Shown piece after piece: positions 8,073-16,367 of a stretch of 38,191 nucleotides of DNA. The notes beneath the pieces are model-generated. The model ran no database searches. It saw only the letters and a program-made list of their open reading frames with translations, and was not told the origin of the DNA. Numbering within the stretch: position 1 is the stretch's first letter; every line of letters starts with the position of its first letter. The position numbers and the translations under genes are program-made. Source of the stretch: Actinomadura logoneensis (GTDB taxonomy: Bacteria > Actinomycetota > Actinomycetes > Streptosporangiales > Streptosporangiaceae); NCBI RefSeq assembly GCF_003428695.1, contig NZ_QURH01001054.1, positions 1 to 38,191 of the forward strand, written 5' to 3'.

Positions 8073-9952
8073 TGACACAAGCCCTTGAGGATTACCTGAT
8101 CGGCCAGCAGGACGTCGCGCAGCTGCGCTTTCTCACCTGCGGCAGCGTGGACGACGGCAAGAGCACCCTGATAGGCCGCCTTCTCTACGACGCCGGGCAC
8201 GTCCTGGACGATCAGCACGCCGCGCTCACAGCCGATTCACGGCGGGCCGGGACCACCGGCGCCGAACCCGATCTCGCCCTGCTCGTGGACGGTCTTCAGG
8301 CCGAACGGGAACAGGGCATCACGATCGATGTGGCCTACCGGTACTTCGCCACGGACCGCCGCCGTTTCGTCGTCGCCGATACGCCCGGCCACGAGCAGTA
8401 CACACGCAACATGGTGACCGGCGCGTCCACGGCCGACGCCGCGGTGATCCTGGTGGACGCCACCAAGGGGCTGCTCGTGCAGACCCGGCGGCACAGCCAT
8501 GTGGTCCGGCTCCTGGAAATCGGCGAGGTGATCCTCGCGGTCAACAAACTCGACGCGGTCGGCTACTCCCGTGAGGTCTTCGAGCAGATCTCCGACGACT
8601 ACACGCGCTTCGCACGGGACCTGGGCCTGGCGTCGGTGACGTGCGTTCCGGTGTCGGCGCTGCGCGGCGACAACATCGCCGAGCGGAGCCCGCACACCCC
8701 TTGGTATGAGGGGCCGACGCTGCTGGAGTGCCTGGAGACCGTCCCCACGGACGGTGGTTCCGCCCCCCAGGACTTCAGGCTGCCCGTCCAGCACGTGAGC
8801 CGGCCCGACGCCGAGTTTCGCGGTTACGCGGGAATGGTGGTCGGCGGCGCCATCCGGCCGGGGGATCGCGTTCGCGCGCTGCCCTCGGGTCGCGAGGCGA
8901 GGATCGCGCGGATCGTCACCTGGGACGGCGACGTGGACGAGGCCGTCCTCGGGCAGTCGGTGACGGTCACGCTGACCGAGGGCATCGACGTCAGCCGCGG
9001 TGACGTGCTCTGCTCAGCGGACCGTCCGGCGTCGGTGGCGACTCACTTCGAGGCCCGGATGATCTGGATGAGCGAACAGCCGCTGGTCGCCGGACGTCGC
9101 TATCTCGTCAAGGTGGGGACCTGTGTCGTCGGCGGGGCCGTCACCGAACTCCGGCACGCCATCGACGTCAACACCCTCGAACAGAAACCCGCCGTGCAGT
9201 TGGGGCTCAACGAGATCGGCGTCTGCGACCTGGCCCTGGACCGTCCCGTCGCCTACGACCCTTACGAGGAGAACCCGGACCTGGGCGGCGTGCTGCTCAT
9301 CGACCCGGAGACGCAGGAGACGATCGGCGTGGCGCTGCTGGGCTCGGCGCTAACGCAGGCCAACCACCTGCACTGGCAGCGGATCGACGTGGACAAGCGG
9401 GCCCGCGCGGCGCTGAGCGACCAGCGGCCGTGCGTGGTGTGGCTGACCGGCGTCCCGGGAGCCGGGAAATCCACCATCGCCAACATCCTGGAACGGTACC
9501 TGCACGGACTCGGCAAGCACACCTACCTGTTGGACGGCGACAACATCCGGCACGGCCTCAACCGGGACCTCGGGTTCGCCGAGGCCGACCGGGTGGAGAA
9601 CGTCCGGCGGATCGCCGAGGTCGCCCGGCTGATGGTGGACGCCGGGCTGATCGTCCTGGTCTCCGCCATCTCCCCGTTCCGCGCGGAGCGCAACATGGCC
9701 CGGCGGATGGTCGGGGAGGACGAGTTCTGCGAGGTGTTCGTGGACACCCCGCTCGCCGTGGCCGAACAGCGGGACCGCAAGGGTCTCTACCGCAAGGCCA
9801 GGGCGGGGGCGATCCGCGACTTCACCGGTATCGACTCGCGCTACGAACCTCCCGAGCGTCCGGACGTCTGGATCGAGACGTCCGCCCACAGCCCCGAACG
9901 AGCCGTCGAACTGATCGTGGAACGACTCCGCTTCATGGGCGTGCTCAGCTAA
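8072..9952 (+). CDS. cysNC: Bifunctional CysN (ATP sulfurylase GTPase) / CysC (APS kinase)
   Basis: A 626-residue fusion. The N-terminal part carries translation-factor GTPase motifs: G1 GSVDDGKS (residues 24-31), G3 DTPGHEQY (from D103) and G4 NKLD (158-161). EF-Tu-like beta barrels then run to about residue 430. The C-terminal part, from about 440, is APS kinase. Its P-loop is GVPGAGKST (460-468), followed by [17 protein letters not shown] and the [18 protein letters not shown] block. CysN drives APS formation with CysD by GTP hydrolysis, and CysC phosphorylates APS to PAPS. The gene overlaps cysD (TGATG). The fused arrangement is also known from NodQ-type enzymes and mycobacteria. With the upstream sulfotransferase it completes a sulfate-to-product route in one operon. 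Confidence 0.95.
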   Translation: MTQALEDYLIGQQDVAQLRFLTCGSVDDGKSTLIGRLLYDAGHVLDDQHAALTADSRRAGTTGAEPDLALLVDGLQAEREQGITIDVAYRYFATDRRRFVVADTPGHEQYTRNMVTGASTADAAVILVDATKGLLVQTRRHSHVVRLLEIGEVILAVNKLDAVGYSREVFEQISDDYTRFARDLGLASVTCVPVSALRGDNIAERSPHTPWYEGPTLLECLETVPTDGGSAPQDFRLPVQHVSRPDAEFRGYAGMVVGGAIRPGDRVRALPSGREARIARIVTWDGDVDEAVLGQSVTVTLTEGIDVSRGDVLCSADRPASVATHFEARMIWMSEQPLVAGRRYLVKVGTCVVGGAVTELRHAIDVNTLEQKPAVQLGLNEIGVCDLALDRPVAYDPYEENPDLGGVLLIDPETQETIGVALLGSALTQANHLHWQRIDVDKRARAALSDQRPCVVWLTGVPGAGKSTIANILERYLHGLGKHTYLLDGDNIRHGLNRDLGFAEADRVENVRRIAEVARLMVDAGLIVLVSAISPFRAERNMARRMVGEDEFCEVFVDTPLAVAEQRDRKGLYRKARAGAIRDFTGIDSRYEPPERPDVWIETSAHSPERAVELIVERLRFMGVLS

Positions 9953-10008
9953 CCCCGCCGAGCGCGCCCCGCACCTTCTGTGTGACCACTTCGATGGGGA
10001 GGATCCCC

Positions 10009-10554
10009 TTGTCATCATCGATGCAATCCAACACGGACAGCAGGGGGCGTCGGCGGTATCTGATGTGCCCGCCGACTCACTTCGACGTCAACCACGTCAA
10101 CGAGGGTGAGGGTGACTGCCTGCAAGCGGGCGACCGGATCCCGGCCGCGACCGGATTCCGCTCGGCCCCCGAATCCCACGCCGGGGTCGAGAGCCTGTTC
10201 CAGGCGCCGGTCGTCGGGTTGACGCTGGTGGATCCGCGCTCCTACCACCCGGACACCGCCCTCGCCGTCCTGGACGACCAGCAGATCATGTACTTCCCGG
10301 GCGCGTTCTCCGCCGAGAGCCGAAGCGTCCTGGAAGGACTGTACCCGGACGCGATCCTCGCGACCGAGGTGGACGCCGAGGTGTTCGGCCACAATGCGGT
10401 GTCCGACGGCGTCCATGTCGGGCTGCCCGAACAGGCCACCGGCCTCGCGGAGCAGCTGCGCGCGGCCGGCTGCGAGCCGATCGGCGTCGACACGACCGAG
10501 CTGCTCAAAGCAGGCGGCGGAGCCAAGTGCATCACTTCGGAGTCGCACTCGTGA
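10009..10554 (+). CDS. Shortened dimethylarginine dimethylaminohydrolase (DDAH)-like protein
   Basis: The TTG at 10009 follows GGGGAGGA at good spacing and gives 181 residues; ATG 10021 is an alternative. The sequence strongly resembles actinobacterial DDAH / amidinotransferase-fold (pentein) proteins. It has RRYLMCPPTHFDV at the start, HVNEGEGD (29-36), YHPDTALAVLDD (79-90), FGHNAVSDG, and ELLKAGGGAKCIT with the active Cys at 174. Full-length relatives have about 250-280 residues. Here THFDV joins directly to NHVNEGEGD, so about 80-100 residues appear to be missing in frame, and the other frames do not supply them. The Glu-His-Cys triad positions seem kept (E32, H80, C174), but substrate-binding residues of the first modules are lost. 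It overlaps the next gene by GTGA. It could be a dead or repurposed enzyme. Confidence 0.75.
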   Translation: MSSSMQSNTDSRGRRRYLMCPPTHFDVNHVNEGEGDCLQAGDRIPAATGFRSAPESHAGVESLFQAPVVGLTLVDPRSYHPDTALAVLDDQQIMYFPGAFSAESRSVLEGLYPDAILATEVDAEVFGHNAVSDGVHVGLPEQATGLAEQLRAAGCEPIGVDTTELLKAGGGAKCITSESHS

Positions 10555-11948
10555 GCGCGGGATATGGAACGCGCGCGTCCCAGCGGTCGGTACAGGACGC
10601 AGACCGCGTTCACGACATCCTGGGGATCGGGTTCGGCCCTTCGAACCTGGCGCTCGCGATCGCCGCCATGGAGCACAACGCGACCCCGGGGGCGCCCCAG
10701 GTGTCGGTCGGGTTCCTGGAGAAGCAGCGGACCTTCGGCTGGCACACCGGGATGCTGCTCGACGGCGCGACCATGCAGGTCTCGTTCCTCAAGGACCTGG
10801 CGACCCTGCGTAACCCGGTGAGTCCCTTCGGGTTCCTGTCCTACCTGCACGCCAAGGGACGGCTGGTCGACTTCATCAACCACAAGGTGCTGTACCCCAG
10901 CCGCGTCGAGTTCCACGACTACCTGAGATGGTGCGCCGACCAGCTGGACCCGTTGGTCGACTACGGCTATGAGGCCGTATCGGCCCGTCCGGTCGAGGAG
11001 GACGGAGAGGTCGTCCGCTTCGAGGTCGTCGCGCGGGACTGGCACACCGGGCGTCTCGTGGAGCGGTCTGGACGGAACCTGGTGATGGCGCCGGGTCTGC
11101 GCCGCCGCCTCCCCGAGGGTGTCGTGGAGTCCAAGCGCGTCTGGCACAGTGCTGACCTGCTGAAGCGGATCGAGGAGTTCGACGGCCGGACGCCGCGCCG
11201 ATTCGTCGTGCTCGGCGCGGGGCAGAGCGCCGCCGAGGTCACGCACCACCTCTATCACGCCTTTCCGTCGGCGGAGGTCTGCGCGGTCTTCTCGCGCTAC
11301 GGCTACAGCCAGAGCGACGACAGCCCGCTGGCGAACCGGATCTTCGACCCGGCGGCGGTCGACGACTTCTTCGGCGCGTCCGAGCAGGCGAAGGCCGATC
11401 TCCAGCGCTACCACTCCAACACCAACTACTCCGTCGTGGACGTCGACCTGATCGAGGAGCTGTACCGCAGCTGGTACCTGGAGCGGGTCCGCAACCACAA
11501 CCGCCTGCGGCTGCTCAACATGACGACGCTCCTCGACGTGGCAGACAAGGGCGAGGAGATCGAGGTGACGCTGCGGCATGCGCCGACCGAGGCCACCGAA
11601 ACCCTGCGGGCCGACCTGCTCGTGTGCGCGACGGGGTACTCCCCCGCCGACGCGCGGCCGTTGCTCGGCGACGTGAGACGGCTGCTGTGGACCGACGAGC
11701 GAGGTCTTCCGAGGGTCGGAAGGGACTACCGGATAGCCGCGGACGAGCGGGTCGTCGGCGGGATCTACCTGTGCGGCGGGACCGAGCACTCGCACGGCAT
11801 CACCTCCTCGCTGCTGTCCAACGCGGCGGTCCGGGCAGGGGAGATCCTCGCATCGGTACTCGACCGCGCCGAGGGACGTCCGCACCGCGCCGAGACTCGG
11901 CCGGAACGTCCGCTGACCGTGCCCGTCGCGTCCGAGAGCGCGAGGTGA
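10551..11948 (+). CDS. N-hydroxylating L-lysine/L-ornithine monooxygenase
   Basis: GTG 10551 overlaps the preceding stop (GTGA), with GGAG eight bases upstream, giving 465 residues; GTG 10527 is an alternative. The FAD motif is GIGFGPSNLA (residues 25-34), the NADPH motif GAGQSAAEV (222-230), and the C-terminal ATGY motif lies near 360. The block from KDLATLRNPVSPFGFLSYLH to PSRVEFHDYLRW is typical of the SidA/IucD/PvdA family. These enzymes hydroxylate the side-chain amine of lysine or ornithine. Beside a cupin and a MetRS-like gene, the closest functional match is the lysine N6-hydroxylase that feeds hydrazine synthetase (Spb38/Tri28/ForJ type) rather than a siderophore enzyme. Confidence 0.9.
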   Translation: MSAGYGTRASQRSVQDADRVHDILGIGFGPSNLALAIAAMEHNATPGAPQVSVGFLEKQRTFGWHTGMLLDGATMQVSFLKDLATLRNPVSPFGFLSYLHAKGRLVDFINHKVLYPSRVEFHDYLRWCADQLDPLVDYGYEAVSARPVEEDGEVVRFEVVARDWHTGRLVERSGRNLVMAPGLRRRLPEGVVESKRVWHSADLLKRIEEFDGRTPRRFVVLGAGQSAAEVTHHLYHAFPSAEVCAVFSRYGYSQSDDSPLANRIFDPAAVDDFFGASEQAKADLQRYHSNTNYSVVDVDLIEELYRSWYLERVRNHNRLRLLNMTTLLDVADKGEEIEVTLRHAPTEATETLRADLLVCATGYSPADARPLLGDVRRLLWTDERGLPRVGRDYRIAADERVVGGIYLCGGTEHSHGITSSLLSNAAVRAGEILASVLDRAEGRPHRAETRPERPLTVPVASESAR

Positions 11949-11955
11949 GACGACC

Positions 11956-12315
11956 TTGATCGTCAAGTTCACGATGGCCCTGGCGAACGCCGAGACCGAG
12001 TTCGGCATGGCCTGCCAACGACTGGTGCCCTGGTCGGGAGCCGCCGGAGAACCGCCGTTCGGGGTGATGGCCTGCTATCTCCCCGGCGGGAACACTTCGG
12101 CTCCGGACCTGCACGACCAGGACGAAGTCATGATCATGATGTCCGGCGCCGGGAGCGTCCGGATCGGCGACGAGAGCACCGCCATCACGGTCAACGACGT
12201 CATCGTCGTCCCGCGTAACCGGGAGCACGTGGTGTCCAATCTCGGGGACTCGACCATGAGCTGGATCTCCTTCTACTGGCCGCTCCACGAACCGACGGAC
12301 GGAGGCGCACGGTGA
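11956..12315 (+). CDS. Small cupin, probable N-N bond-forming half of a split hydrazine synthetase
   Basis: A TTG start at 11956 with GAGGTGAG six bases upstream gives 119 residues. The single cupin domain has possible metal ligands H53, E57 and H91 in DLHDQDEVMIMM and PRNREHVVSN, with a conserved GAGSVRIGDE turn. In known hydrazine synthetases (for example Spb40), a zinc cupin domain fused to a MetRS-like domain turns N6-hydroxylysine plus an activated amino acid into a hydrazine-linked product. Here the cupin is a separate gene, seven bases after the monooxygenase and overlapping the MetRS-like gene by GTGA. The role follows from this order; the sequence alone shows only a cupin. Confidence 0.8.
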   Translation: MIVKFTMALANAETEFGMACQRLVPWSGAAGEPPFGVMACYLPGGNTSAPDLHDQDEVMIMMSGAGSVRIGDESTAITVNDVIVVPRNREHVVSNLGDSTMSWISFYWPLHEPTDGGAR

Positions 12316-13901
12316 ACGGCGACTTCTGGCTGACCGCGACCCCGCCCACTCCCAACGGCGACCTGCACGTGGGACATCTGGCCGGCCCGTACGTCGCGGT
12401 CGATGTTCTGCGGCGCTTCCTGGTGGCCGACGGCGAGCAGGTCCTGATGACCACCGGAATGGACGACCACCAGAGCTACGTCCAGGTGCGCGGGCGGCTC
12501 ACCGACCGGACCGCCGTGCAGGTCGCCGACTCCTACGGCGACCGCATCGAGACCGCCTGGAACACCGCGGGCATCGGGTTCGACCGGGTGATCAGGCCGA
12601 GGACCTCGCCCGGCTACACCACCTTCGTTCAGTCCTTCTTCAAGGACCTGTACGACCAGGGGGCCATCGTGCCCCGGACGAGGCCCCTGCCCTACTGCCG
12701 GACCTGCGACAAGTGGGCTTACGAGGCGTACGTCGTCGGCTCCTGCCCACACTGCGGGCAACGGTCGAACGGCAACGCCTGCGAGCCGTGCGGCCGTCCC
12801 AACGACTGCGCCGATCTGGGCGATCCGCGTTGTGTCGTCTGCGGTTCCGAAACGGTGCTCCGCGACCAGACAAGGCTGTACCTGCCGCTGGCACCCCACA
12901 CCGGCCGGCTGTCGCGGTACTGGGCGAACACCCCCATGCCGCCGCACCTGCGCGCGCTGTGCGAAGCGATGCTGGCCGACGGCCTGCCGGAGATCGCGGT
13001 CAGCCACCCCGCCGACTGGGGGGTGCCGGTCACCGTCCCCGGCTTCACCGACCAGCGGATCTACGTCTGGTTCGAGATGGGCCCCGGATACCTGTGGCAG
13101 GCCGACCCGGCGAAGGGACGGCCCGAGCACGGGCCCGTGCAGTTCTTCGGATTCGACAACGGGTACTTCCACGCCGTCCTGTTCCCGGCGCTGTTCATGG
13201 CGTGGGGCGTGGACGAGGCGCTGCCCCGGTCGTTCGTGGTGAACGAGTTCTACCGGCTGGACGGGGAGAAGTTCTCGACCAGCCGTCAGCACGCCGTGTG
13301 GGCACTGGACGCGCTGGGTGAGCACGGCTCGGACACACTGCGGTTCCACGTACTCCGGGATCGTCCCAACGGCCGCCAGACGAGCCTGAACCCGGGTGAC
13401 CTGGACCGGACGGCGCGGCATCTGGACGACGTCTGGAACGGATGGCTTCGCCGCCTTGTCGCGGCGGTCCAGCGGGAGTGCGAAAGCGTGGTTCCACAGG
13501 ACGAGCCGGGCGGCGTCGGCTGGGAGCGGTTCCGGGCCCGGCTGGAGCGGACGGTCACCGAGTTGCGCGAGGCGTACTCGCCGGAGGGTTTCGATCCGCG
13601 CCGGGCGGCCGACCTGCTCGACGAAGTGGTCCGGTGCGCGCTGGACTTCAGCCACGTCCACGAGCACGAACCCGATCCGGCGGCGCGCAGGCGAGCGATC
13701 GCGGGCCAGTTGGCCGCCGCCTCCGCGCTGTCGGCCTGGGCGGCTCCGGCGCTGCCCCTGGGGGCGGCGCGGCTCGCCGACCTGCTGGGCGTGGAGCCCG
13801 CGCGCCGGGTGGACGCCGCGGTGTTGGCCGCCCCGAGGCCCGGCACGAAGGTGGCCGAGCCGGACGGGCCCGTCTTCGGGGAGGCGCCCCATGGACCGTG
13901 A
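12312..13901 (+). CDS. Methionyl-tRNA synthetase-like amino-acid activating enzyme of hydrazine synthesis
   Basis: GTG 12312, preceded by GGAGG, gives 529 residues. The class I synthetase HIGH motif is HVGH (19-22) and the KMSKS loop is KFSTS (320-324). Between them are four CxxC pairs (C129/132, C145/148, C157/160, C174/177), as in two-knuckle MetRS zinc domains. The helical C-terminal part is short and there is no EMAP-type tRNA-binding tail. A housekeeping MetRS would not be coupled on both sides to a cupin and a DAO gene. In the Spb40/ForK/Tri27 family, the MetRS-like part activates an amino acid (often glycine) and esterifies it to hydroxylysine before the cupin rearranges the ester to an N-N bond. 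The amino acid used here is not readable by eye. Confidence 0.88.
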   Translation: MNGDFWLTATPPTPNGDLHVGHLAGPYVAVDVLRRFLVADGEQVLMTTGMDDHQSYVQVRGRLTDRTAVQVADSYGDRIETAWNTAGIGFDRVIRPRTSPGYTTFVQSFFKDLYDQGAIVPRTRPLPYCRTCDKWAYEAYVVGSCPHCGQRSNGNACEPCGRPNDCADLGDPRCVVCGSETVLRDQTRLYLPLAPHTGRLSRYWANTPMPPHLRALCEAMLADGLPEIAVSHPADWGVPVTVPGFTDQRIYVWFEMGPGYLWQADPAKGRPEHGPVQFFGFDNGYFHAVLFPALFMAWGVDEALPRSFVVNEFYRLDGEKFSTSRQHAVWALDALGEHGSDTLRFHVLRDRPNGRQTSLNPGDLDRTARHLDDVWNGWLRRLVAAVQRECESVVPQDEPGGVGWERFRARLERTVTELREAYSPEGFDPRRAADLLDEVVRCALDFSHVHEHEPDPAARRRAIAGQLAAASALSAWAAPALPLGAARLADLLGVEPARRVDAAVLAAPRPGTKVAEPDGPVFGEAPHGP

Positions 13902-15957
13902 GGCGGAGAACCGCGGCATGGTCGCCGTGGTCGGGCCGTTCAGCGGACCGCGAGCGTCTTGGGGCGAACTGCTCAGTTGGGGCATCGACGCGATGGCCGC
14001 GCAGCCGGTCGCGTGGGAGACGTTCGACGATCGAGGCGAGGCCCCCACCGGGCTCGAAGTGGCGCGGCGGATCGTCGACGACGGCCGGTTCGCTGCCGTC
14101 GTCGGCCACTTCAACAGCGACGGCGCGGCCCTCGCGCTGCCGGTCTACCGCGCCGCCGGGCTGGCGGCCGTCCTGCCGCTCGCGACCCGTACCGGACTGC
14201 TGCGCGGACAGGACGGCGCCGCCGTCCGGCTCTGTCCCGATGACACCGGCCAGGCGGTCGCGATCGCCCGTGCCTGCCGCCGCACCACGCGGGGGCGGCT
14301 CTGGGCGGCCCACGACGGCAGCGCGTACGGACGGCGGCTGGTGTCCTTGATGGCCGAGGCCGACCGGGGCGCGATGGTGGTCCATGCGGAAGGCGCGAAG
14401 TCGCTGACCTCCCAGGCAGCCTTCGCGCCGGGCGACGCGCTCGCCCTGTGCGGGATGCACCATCAGGTGGCGGCGCTCCTGCGCGGGCTCCGGCCCGACA
14501 ACGTCCCGGACACGGTCGTGGTCAGCGACGACTGCGACATTCCGGAGTTCGCCGAACTGGCGGGGTCCGTCGTCCACCGGGTCCGGGTGGCCCGCATGGC
14601 GGGCGGGGCCCGCGGCAGAGTGGCGGCGGCCTTCGCGGCGACCGCCGGAGCGCTGCTCAAGCGGCCGGAGCTGCGCGGGCCCGATCTGCTCGCGGCGATC
14701 CGCCAGGAGTCGGTAGCGGAGTTCGGCGCCTCGGGTGATCTCGCCGACGCCTCACCGGGTGCGGGCTGGGAGGTCGTGCCCGTCGCGACCGGATCCGCGA
14801 CGCCTGTCCGCCGCGTGGCCTCCGCACCGGTCCCGAAGGGCGAGTCCGAGCCGCTGCGGTGTGAGATCGCCGTCGTTGGCGGCGGGGTCGTGGGTTCGGC
14901 CGCCGCCGCCGAAGCCGCCGAAGCGGGACGCTCCGTGCTCCTGGTGGACTCTGGCCTCCGTGGGGCCGGCGCGTCTCAGGTGTCGGGGGCCCTCGTCCGC
15001 GCCTTCGAACCCGACGATGTCGCGCGGGAATCGGCGATCGAGGCGTTCCTGCGGTTCTGGGGTGGAGACGGCGCGGGCAGCGGCGGCTTCCGCCGGACCG
15101 GGGCCCTCACCCTGCTCGGCCCGGACGACGTCGCGAATGCGGAGAAGGGGGTCGCGTGCCTGCGGGAGGCGCGCCTCCCGGCGGAACTGCTCACCCCGGC
15201 GGCGCTCGCGAAACGGTGGCCCGACATCAACCCCACCGGCCTGGCGGGTGCGGTCTGGGAGGAACGCGGCGGCTACGCGGTCGCCAGCGTGACCATGGCA
15301 TCGCTGATCGGCCGGGGCGCACGCGCCGGGGTGACCCGGCTGGTCCCCTGGGAACTCGACCGAATAGCCGAGGGCCCGGACGCGGCCGCGCACCTGATCC
15401 CGAAGCCGGGACGCGGCTACCGTCCCGTGATGGCCGACGCGGTCGTGGTCGCGGCGGGGTGCTCGACGCCCCGACTGCTGGGCGACCGGCTACAGGAACT
15501 CGGCAGGGCCCGGACCAAACGCATCCGGTACGCGATCTTCGACGTCGGAGGCCGGACGCTGCCGACCGTCGTGGACCTGACCACCGGGGTGTGGGGCCGT
15601 CCGGACGGACGGGACGGCTTCCTGGCCGGTTGCCCCCTGCCCGAGTGGGACGTCCCGCCGGAGTCCGGAGGCCGGGTCACCGCCGCGCAGGTGGAGACAA
15701 TTCGCCAACGGGTCTCCCCGCTGCTGCCGTTCCTCGCCCGGGCCCCGTTCCTGACCGGCGCGTACGGCACCGACCTGTTCCTGCCGGACGGCCCGCTGCT
15801 GCGGCGGGTGCCTGGACGCCCCCGGACCGTGGTGGCGGCCGGCTGGTCCGGCGGAGGGTTCAAGACCGCTCCCGCCGCCGCGCGCCGCGCGGCGGCCAAG
15901 GCCGAGGCGACGCTCGCGGCCTCCGGTGGCGGCGTACCCGTCGCCTGTGTCCGGTAA
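13891..15957 (+). CDS. Fusion: periplasmic-binding-protein-like domain + DAO-family FAD oxidoreductase
   Basis: ATG 13891 overlaps the MetRS-like gene by 11 bases and gives 688 residues. Residues 1 to about 310 resemble type 1 ligand-binding proteins of the Leu/Ile/Val-receptor kind. They begin GMVAVVGPFSGPRASWGE, with VVGHFNSDGAALALPVYRAAG and DDCDIPEFAELAG further on. There is no signal peptide, so the domain should be cytosolic. From about 322 a Rossmann strand with VVGGGVVGSAAAAEA (glycines near 330) opens a D-amino-acid oxidase/glycine-oxidase domain that ends with AAGWSGGGFKTAPA, the usual C-terminal FAD motif. In s56-p1, triacsin and formycin pathways a DAO-like flavoenzyme cleaves N6-(carboxymethylamino)lysine to hydrazinoacetic acid. 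This enzyme probably does the equivalent. I do not know the purpose of the binding domain. Confidence 0.85.
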   Translation: MDREAENRGMVAVVGPFSGPRASWGELLSWGIDAMAAQPVAWETFDDRGEAPTGLEVARRIVDDGRFAAVVGHFNSDGAALALPVYRAAGLAAVLPLATRTGLLRGQDGAAVRLCPDDTGQAVAIARACRRTTRGRLWAAHDGSAYGRRLVSLMAEADRGAMVVHAEGAKSLTSQAAFAPGDALALCGMHHQVAALLRGLRPDNVPDTVVVSDDCDIPEFAELAGSVVHRVRVARMAGGARGRVAAAFAATAGALLKRPELRGPDLLAAIRQESVAEFGASGDLADASPGAGWEVVPVATGSATPVRRVASAPVPKGESEPLRCEIAVVGGGVVGSAAAAEAAEAGRSVLLVDSGLRGAGASQVSGALVRAFEPDDVARESAIEAFLRFWGGDGAGSGGFRRTGALTLLGPDDVANAEKGVACLREARLPAELLTPAALAKRWPDINPTGLAGAVWEERGGYAVASVTMASLIGRGARAGVTRLVPWELDRIAEGPDAAAHLIPKPGRGYRPVMADAVVVAAGCSTPRLLGDRLQELGRARTKRIRYAIFDVGGRTLPTVVDLTTGVWGRPDGRDGFLAGCPLPEWDVPPESGGRVTAAQVETIRQRVSPLLPFLARAPFLTGAYGTDLFLPDGPLLRRVPGRPRTVVAAGWSGGGFKTAPAAARRAAAKAEATLAASGGGVPVACVR

Positions 15958-15983
15958 CGACCGATCGACCGAAGGACTCAGTC

Positions 15984-16367
15984 ATGGCCGACATCTCCAT
16001 CGACAGCATCGCGATCATGGGCGTGACCCCCGCCGAGGTCGAGCGGGTGAGGATGGGTGCGGAGAAGAAGATCTCCGGTGAGCTCGACATCACCGACTCC
16101 CGGCACTTCACCAGCGCCGACTCCCGGTTCATCGCGGGGATCTGGGAGAGCACACCCGGACGGTTCCACGCCGAGTACGTCGAGGACGAGTTCTACTACA
16201 TGCTCTACGGCAAGGTGATCATCACCGACAGCGAGGGGCGGTCGCGCACCTTCGTGTCGGGTGACTGCATCGCCGTCCCCGCCGGTTTCGTCGGCACGTG
16301 GGAGGTTCTCGAACCGACGAAGAAGTTCTACGCCCACCACCGGCCCGACGGGAGCGGTGCGGCATGA
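15984..16367 (+). CDS. EutQ/ureidoglycine-type cupin (second cupin of the operon)
   Basis: ATG 15984, with GAAGGA seven bases upstream, gives 127 residues. The cupin_3 (DUF861) pattern is clear: IWESTPGRFHAEYVEDEF, then YMLYGKVIITDSEGR and GDCIAVPAGFVGTWEVLEP. The family is a small beta barrel found in ethanolamine utilisation and ureidoglycine enzymes and in many biosynthetic clusters. Its sequence is unlike the cupin at 11956, so it is not a duplicate. Candidate metal-binding residues are His/Glu in RFHAEYVEDEF and the HH near the C-terminus. It is coupled to the next gene by an ATGA overlap. Its role in the pathway is unknown; it may be tailoring, isomerisation or hydrolysis. Confidence 0.8.
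   Translation: MADISIDSIAIMGVTPAEVERVRMGAEKKISGELDITDSRHFTSADSRFIAGIWESTPGRFHAEYVEDEFYYMLYGKVIITDSEGRSRTFVSGDCIAVPAGFVGTWEVLEPTKKFYAHHRPDGSGAA

Noticed and set aside
10551..11948. Reading the monooxygenase as part of a hydroxamate siderophore cluster
   Set aside because: No siderophore synthetase, NRPS, acyltransferase for hydroxamate formation or iron-uptake gene is present. The adjacent cupin, MetRS-like and DAO genes fit hydrazine synthesis better.
12312..13901. MetRS-like gene as a housekeeping or antibiotic-resistant methionyl-tRNA synthetase
   Set aside because: Translational coupling to a cupin and a flavoenzyme, and the absence of a long tRNA-binding tail, argue against a tRNA-charging role, although sequence alone does not exclude it.
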